DNA of 64,000 nucleotides from Carposina sasakii. Taxonomy: Eukaryota > Arthropoda > Insecta > Lepidoptera > Carposinidae. Made by a program: the position numbers and the translations under genes. The stretch covers positions 13,764,001 to 13,828,000 of the forward strand of contig CP053153.1 in the NCBI GenBank assembly GCA_014607495.2. The letters run 5' to 3'. This document shows positions 58,855 to 64,000 of this stretch, piece after piece (position 1 is the first letter of the stretch; every line of letters begins with the position of its first letter). Below the pieces are notes generated by a model, which did not search any database, was not told where the DNA came from, and saw only the letters and a program-made list of their open reading frames with translations.

Positions 58855-59840
58855 ATGAGTTTCGATACTTCAAGTAATAATTCAAGTGTTAAAGAGGAAC
58901 GTAAATCATATGATCGTAACAAATCCGAAGATTTACAAATATCCAGAACAGACATGAACATGTTGATAATGAACTACCTCGTCACTGGTTTGTATTAACA
59001 ATAAATCCATCGATGCTTGCTTTGGAGAAATATTCTATTGATTTAAATCATTATTTATCCTACAGAAGGCTTCAAAGAAGCAGCATTGAAATTTCAACAA
59101 GAGGCTGGTTTACAAGAGCCTGCCCTTTGTAGTTCGTTAGACGAAAGAATAATGATACGTGAAGCTGTACAGACTGGTCGCATTCCTGAAGCCATTGCAA
59201 TGGTTAATGCACTACATCCAGAACTTCTAGATAATGATAGATATTTGTATTTCCATTTACAGGTAAATAAAATACCATTATTAATCTAGAACATTTTCTG
59301 TTTGTATGTTTAATATTACTATGATATCGACTTTAATACATATTACTTAATTTCAAGCAACTACAACTATTGGAGTTAATCAGAGGAGGTCGTGCTGAGG
59401 AAGCTCTAGCATTCGCCAGTGCTACACTAGCAGAGGCGGGAGCTAATGATCGCACTGCATTGACCGAGTTAGAGAGGTCATTGGCCTTATTGGCATTCCC
59501 AGATCCACATGCTTCTCCATTTGCAGATTTATTACTGCCTTCTTATAGCCAAAAGGTAATTTCATTGTTAAAAATTTTAATTGCAAGCACACAAAGGTAT
59601 CTAGATCAAATTTCTTTATTTACTTATGTTTAAAGTTTTTCTAAGCTATTGTTCTTTTTCCAGATTGCCAGTGAACTAAATGCAGCTATTTTGAAAATGG
59701 AGAACCAGGAGTACACAAACCCTAAACTATGCAGTCTGCTCCGTATGATACTGTGGTCACAGAGTGAACTTGACAAACATAACATAAAATATCCAAAGAT
59801 GACTGACCTTGCTAGTGCTACTATAGAGCAACCAAAGTGA
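58855..59840 (+). CDS. Gid8: GID8 (TWA1), CTLH E3 ligase subunit
   Basis: Four exons: 58855-58987, 59066-59262, 59358-59555 and 59664-59840. Phases match and give 234 residues, close to the human protein (228). GID8 is a scaffold of the CTLH/GID E3 ubiquitin ligase. Visible: a LisH motif ([20 protein letters not shown]), the CTLH region ([31 protein letters not shown]) and the CRA domain ([38 protein letters not shown]), ending [10 protein letters not shown] and EQPK. Introns are short (78-108 bp). The acceptor before exon 3 is the less usual 'ttcaag'. The N-terminal ~30 residues are divergent and Ser/Asn-rich. Confidence 0.96.
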
Positions 59841-60199
59841 ATTTATTGTATCTAAGGAAATTATTACATCTTTGTTTTATAAGACATTAACAAGTGACAA
59901 GGATCAAAATTTCCTGTAGTAATAATAATAAATCATGATGATACTTCTCAGTTTTGCTGCTTTGTTTTGATGATTTGGTAAAATGTTCCAAATATTTATC
60001 CAAAACTAGCAAAACAATGATAATCATGATAAAATTGTCAAATAATCTTATGACAACTGTATTATTGATAATAAAGGCAAAGGCATATATTTCTGTTGCT
60101 TTCTGATTTGTATTAATTGTACTGCCCTTTTACATTGCATTATCGCAAAAAAAAATACACGTGTACAAATTTGTTCAAACAAATATTAAAATTCCTAAT

Positions 60200-61060
60200 T
60201 CAAAATAAAATACTTTTGACTAACTTTACAAAAACAATACTTAAACTAGAAACTAGAGAAATACCGTCTTTTGAAAATACAGATAATAATATGTCATCAT
60301 CTGCTGAAATCAGTTCCAAAAAAGTTATAGTGATAAGGAATACTTATTTTTTCAAGATGTATCCATCGTTAGAATCAGACATATATTGTGCGAACTTTCA
60401 AATCCTGCCCAAAGGTTTTTAGGCAGTTATATTCAATCCATGGTTTAAAGAGAATAATGAATCTTGACTCCGATATTTTTTTTGTTTACTACCTTAAAAG
60501 CCAAAAAACTTATGAGACTGTATTCCAACTCATTAAATCAGTCTTTCCTGACTGGAAGCCATTGAAAGCAACAATTCGAAACGGCTGCAATTGGTCAAAG
60601 TATATAAAGGCCGAAGTTAAAGGATGCTATTTTCATTACAATAGATGCCTATTTCGAAAGGCTAAAAAATTAAAAAACACCTGTTAAACAACGGCACGTG
60701 TCACGATGTGCTGGAATTGCCCGTTTGCCACCGGAACTAGATTATGTAATGGGTAAGAGTCCGTCTGGTGGCTTATTTTAAAACGCAATGGCTACAGAAA
60801 ACTGACTTCAACAAAATTTGCTGTTTACGAACCACAAATAATGTTGAAGGATGGCACAGCCGAATCAATCGTTACATCGGAAAAAAAGACACGACAATTG
60901 CAAATTTATTGGATGTATTGATCAAAGAGACGTAAAAAAACGAAAATCTAGAAATTGACCAAGAAATTAATAATGCACTTAACGACATAAGCTTAATAAC
61001 TGTGGGCCACTGCGTTGAGCTAATTTCCCCTTATTCGTTTAAATTTTGAGATCAATTATT
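60200..61060 (+). pseudogene. MULE-type (Phantom-like) transposase remnant
   Basis: In two overlapping frames: a region matching the DDE start of Mutator-like transposases (VFRQLYSIHG and nearby), QLIKSVFPDWKP, then EVKGCYFHYNRCLFRKAKKL (the conserved Cys/His helix). Past a break come TNNVEGWHSRINRYIGKKD and LLDVLIKET. At least two frame breaks and a stop before the last block make it non-functional. It sits between GID8 and Nup35, downstream of both. The flanks show no obvious long inverted repeats. Confidence 0.75.
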
Positions 61061-61339
61061 AGGATAATTTAAGTTTATTAGGTTAATAAAGAGGATATTT
61101 TAAGTTAATTTGTGAACAATTTTTACTTGCTAACTTAGAACAGAAATAGATATATTCGAGTTTTTACTTTATAGTTGTTTGATTTATTGCTAATATACCT
61201 ACTATATTAATGGTTTTAAATGGGTTGACTTTTAATCAATTTTCACGTAATTGCGGTTCAAGGCAAGTTCAAGCGTGGCCATACATATTACAATTCAGAC
61301 TGCACTTTGGTTCCGTTCACGGCTGATGGAGTACGATGA

Positions 61340-61440
61340 TTACTCGATCAGAACCAGTTCCGTACAAATAATTTAAAAGCCGCGATCGGAACCAGTTCCG
61401 TACAAGTAATTTAAAAGCCGCGATCGGAACCAGTTCTGAA
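61340..61440 (+). repeat. 39-bp tandem repeat, 2.3 copies
   Basis: 'gatcagaaccagttccgtac' plus 'aaataatttaaaagccgc', then 'gatcggaaccagttccgtac' plus 'aagtaatttaaaagccgc', then a partial third 'gatcggaaccagttctg'. It is preceded by 'ctgcactttggttccg' and followed by 'ccggttctgtag', giving extra inverted ggttcc/ggaacc pairs. Confidence 0.75.
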
Positions 61441-61679
61441 ACTCCGGTTCTGTAGACGGCCGAAGGGATAACAATGGCTTAAAAATAATTTAATATGCTT
61501 TAAACTTGAAAAACTCTCCACAAATGAGAAATGCACATAATAACTATTAGGATAGATGAAAGTCCTGTGAGCTGAAGGGTATACACTCTGTCCCTGTATT
61601 GCAATATGGTGATGACCATTGCTACTTCACAGATGAGTTAGAGGATCTATAATTAATTATCTATATATATTTAGACAGT

Positions 61680-61800
61680 GCACGAAGAATATCATGAAAG
61701 TAGATGAAGCAAAAGAGGTGTGTCAGGATCGTAGCAAATGGAGATCTGCAATCTCTACCTACCCCTCCGGGAAAGAGGTATGATTTTTATGATGTATTTA
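61680..61800 (+). repeat. Dispersed repeat tail
   Basis: 'aatatcatgaaagtagatga', 'gtgtcaggatcgtagcaaat' and 'ctacccctccgggaaagagg' match 17885-18010 and, inverted, 19740-19855. Confidence 0.7.
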
Positions 61801-61871
61801 GACAGTCTTGACAAAAGTCCATCACATACCACATTCTGTGTGTAATGTAATATAACTGTTTTAAACCTTAC

Positions 61872-62956
61872 CTTTCAGGAGATGTTATTCCAGGGCTGGT
61901 CATAATTCTTGGAGGATCTCTGCAGTCAACTACTCCAACCATCACACCAGGGAGAACTTGACGACCACTTAGGGCCAATGCTCTCTCTTTTTCGGCTCTT
62001 GTGGCATATCTAATGTGCTCCCAATTACCTTGTGTAGGATATTGTTTATCTATGGTAATCAGACATTGTTTTATTAGCTTGAATCCTCTGCCTTTAATAA
62101 GCTTAATTGAAGTTTGTGAATTAATTATTAAAAACAATAACAGAGTACAATGTGTAGTCACATATTTTCTCAAGGTCAACATAAATGCTGAAACAGCTTT
62201 CAGTGGGACCCAACTAGATCAACGAGACAGTTTCAAAAGATCATCACTATGTGAGTGAGGAGATACAATGGTACTTAATTAACTTACCAAGAATGGCACC
62301 ACAATTGCTGAACCTGGCAAGAACTGTGTTTGCAGCATTTGGTGGGAACCCGAACACAGTTACCCAATACTCTTCCTGTTCCTGATCATGGCTTCCCTCT
62401 TGCCATGGATTTGTAATTGATTGGTTGTTTGCAGTTCCATTATAGTTGTTTGCATACGAGTTTTGTAATAATGAGTTGTTGTTACTATAACCAAGGTAGC
62501 TGTTATCTTGGAATGTAGACCTGTTCATTGAAGGTTCATTACTTTTAATTGTATCAAATAAGTCTTCTATAGGTGGACCATTGGGTTTACTTGAATAAGA
62601 GACATTTGGTGATGTAGGGATGTTACTAAACATGCTCTGCTGATTGTACATGGCTTGTTGGTGCATTGATACATTTTGGCGATACACTTTTTGATCAGGC
62701 GTTGATGTTCTTCCTGGACTAGTTGAAGAACCTGGAAAAATAGTTAATGCTTACAGCTTTTACTGAGTACTCAGTACCTCAAAGGTATCATAATCTCATA
62801 TCTCTGTCATTCAATACAATAAAATGGCCACAGGCATTGTTCACTCACTGAAAGCTAAGTTTCTGCCTTTTGTAGGAGATAAACTGTTTGTTCGAGGAGT
62901 TGCAGGTGGAGCCTTGGCATTAGGGCTTGGAATGTGTAGGACTTCCCTCGTTCCTA
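61872..62956 (-). CDS. Nup35: Nucleoporin Nup35/Nup53, internal exons
   Basis: Three minus-strand exons join in phase: 62956 (or 62953) to 62849, 62731-62288 and 62049-61872, about 243 codons. Nup35 is an inner-ring nuclear pore scaffold protein contacting the membrane and other inner-ring nucleoporins. The first exon is Ser/Pro/Thr-rich (NAKAPPATPRTNSLSPTKGR). The second is Asn/Ser/Gln-rich and ends in the start of the Nup35-type RRM (EEYWVTVFGFPPNAANTVL, FSNCGAILGK). The third completes it (GNWEHIRYATRAEKERAL, GVMVGVVDC). The 5' exon with the start codon is not visible. The C-terminal exon is uncertain: a candidate near 61646-61622 would add only SSNSSVK and a stop, without the usual membrane-binding helix. 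The start of exon 62956 is a tandem TAGTAG acceptor. Confidence 0.9.
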
Positions 62957-63430
62957 CTACCAAGGTGAAAAGATTCGTTTTGGTAAACGGATCAAAACTT
63001 CGAATGTCAATTCAATTTGGACAGCTCTACACCAGGACTACTGGACCGGTTAGAGGACCTGGATGTAGGGAACGATATTCAAACCGAAAACCGCTATACA
63101 GCTTCGGGGTTCATTCCGGATTTTTACGTGAATTTTTGTATGAAGTTATAGATGTTCATTATGCGAGGAAGCACTAAATATTCCCACGCCAACCACTACC
63201 TGGGCGACCCCGCACTAGGAACGGATTTTCCCACGACGGGTGCGCGATACTTTTTAATTAGGGTTTTTTTGATTCGTTTTGTATTGTATTAACGGGAATT
63301 AAATTTTTTTACTAAACGCTGTACATGTTAAAATCGGAGACTGCAGGGAAACCTAAGAATTTTTCTGCACGCTAATTTTTTTTTCGACTTACCGGGAAAA
63401 TGTTTTTATCCCGGATAATTTCAATTCTGT
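62957..63430. other. Nup35 intron or upstream region, repeat-derived
   Basis: 'ttggtaaacggatcaaaact' and 'cgaatgtcaattcaattt' with 'ggacagctc' form a diverged version of the block at 46690-46790 and 48640-48705. No exon was found. Some GC-rich sequence at 63180-63245 ('cctgggcgaccccgcactag') is unexplained. Confidence 0.45.
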
Positions 63431-63860
63431 AGTCCAGACTGTGGTTTTTTTTTTGTTGGAATAATGAATAATTTCAAACCTTTACTCTGAGGATTCTGCG
63501 GGAAAAGCTGGAAGGGCGCGGGTGTAATTTTCTTGTGAAAATCAAAATTTATTTGTAAATGGCTTGCATGTGTCCGTAAAGTGATGTTTTCTGGTAGATA
63601 AGTAATATTTTGTTCACTTTTTATGTGAATCTAGTGCGTGTGTATGGTTTTATATGCAGGTAAGCCGAGTAAAACTTTAGTCGGAATACGATCTCTTCAT
63701 GGGCTTATGTTAGTTCTTTCTGCAATTATTTTTGTTTTTTACTAATTATCATCCATCATAAATCCAGAATTCATTTTTACTAAAGACAATGGCTGTATGG
63801 GTTTAGTTCCCCTTGCCTTTCCTTAGGGACAAACAATAAAAAAAAACCTTTACTCTGAGT
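63430..63860 (+). mobile_element. Retroposon family A, full-length, in a host repeat
   Basis: The element 63492-63843 starts 'gattctgcgggaaaagctgg' and ends with an A-rich tail. It is flanked by 'aaacctttactctgag' on both sides (63476-63491 and 63844-63859). The left flank 'gactgtggtttttttt' to 'tactctgagg' equals the flank of the copies at 46620 and 48530. This copy shows both sides of the original insertion. Confidence 0.8.
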
Positions 63861-64000
63861 TTCCAACTCATTTTTTTTTACTACTATTTATAAGTGCTAT
63901 ATATCTTGGTTCTACTTCTAAATATAGGGCCTGTATAAAATTAAAGGTGGTGGGTTGGTGAGGCGAAATCTTTTCGTCACGCACGGTACCACTTAAGTAC
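63861..64000. other. Window end, nothing recognised
   Basis: AT-rich sequence without exon signals. The final bases 'tttcgtcacgcacggtacc' may begin another repeat. Confidence 0.4.

Noticed and set aside
62824..63177. 117-codon plus-strand open frame starting MATGIVHSLKAKFLP
   Set aside because: Its first part is antisense to a Nup35 exon that joins in phase with the next exon and has the expected Ser/Pro/Thr-rich sequence. Its second part lies in a repeat also present at 46.7 and 48.6 kb.
1..64000. CRISPR arrays, bacterial operons or ribosome-binding sites
   Set aside because: The window is clearly eukaryotic, with spliced genes. The tandem repeats have no spacer structure of the CRISPR type.

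Overview
The window is a moth or butterfly (Lepidoptera) nuclear chromosome segment. It is AT-rich, with single-copy genes broken by GT-AG introns and dense interspersed repeats: tRNA-derived SINEs with (TTTA)n tails, RTE/jockey/CR1-type LINE fragments, mariner, hAT-like elements and MITEs. The LINE fragments and the eIF4E and spermine synthase proteins look like lepidopteran families I know; no search was run. I predicted genes by joining exons by hand, requiring phase agreement at every junction.

Layout. 1-7.5 kb: intergenic, with LINE and SINE debris. 7.5-12.5 kb (+): last four exons of a C-type-lectin-like protein with a long basic tail. 12.5-20.2 kb: intergenic repeats. 20.2-31.0 kb (+): complete RPGR-like RCC1 protein ending in a CTIL prenylation box. 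34.1-32.3 kb (-): complete eIF4E, convergent with RPGR. 34.7-36.9 kb: nested repeats, including a 1.46-kb insertion with 8-bp direct repeats and an 86-bp minisatellite. 37.0-41.8 kb (+): complete spermine synthase with two homologous, phase-identical alternative exons. 44.9-43.2 kb (-): complete CHMP1 (ESCRT-III) whose stop codon abuts a SINE tail. 47.2-48.0 kb (+): possible small unknown gene. 49.1-54.7 kb (+): complete akirin. 56.3-58.3 kb: palindrome-rich transposon carrying a nested, broken mariner. 58.9-59.8 kb (+): complete GID8. 60.2-61.1 kb: MULE-type transposase remnant. 63.0-61.9 kb (-): internal exons of Nup35/Nup53.

The genes have no operon-like relationship. They are housekeeping genes (translation initiation, polyamine synthesis, ESCRT, nuclear pore, CTLH E3 ligase, transcription cofactor) plus one cilium-type gene and one lectin-like gene. 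The strongest non-routine signals are the likely mutually exclusive exon pair in spermine synthase, the CHMP1 poly(A) signals apparently supplied by a SINE tail, the conserved CTIL end and phase-1 modular exons of RPGR, and the nested transposon structures at 35-37 kb and 56-58 kb.
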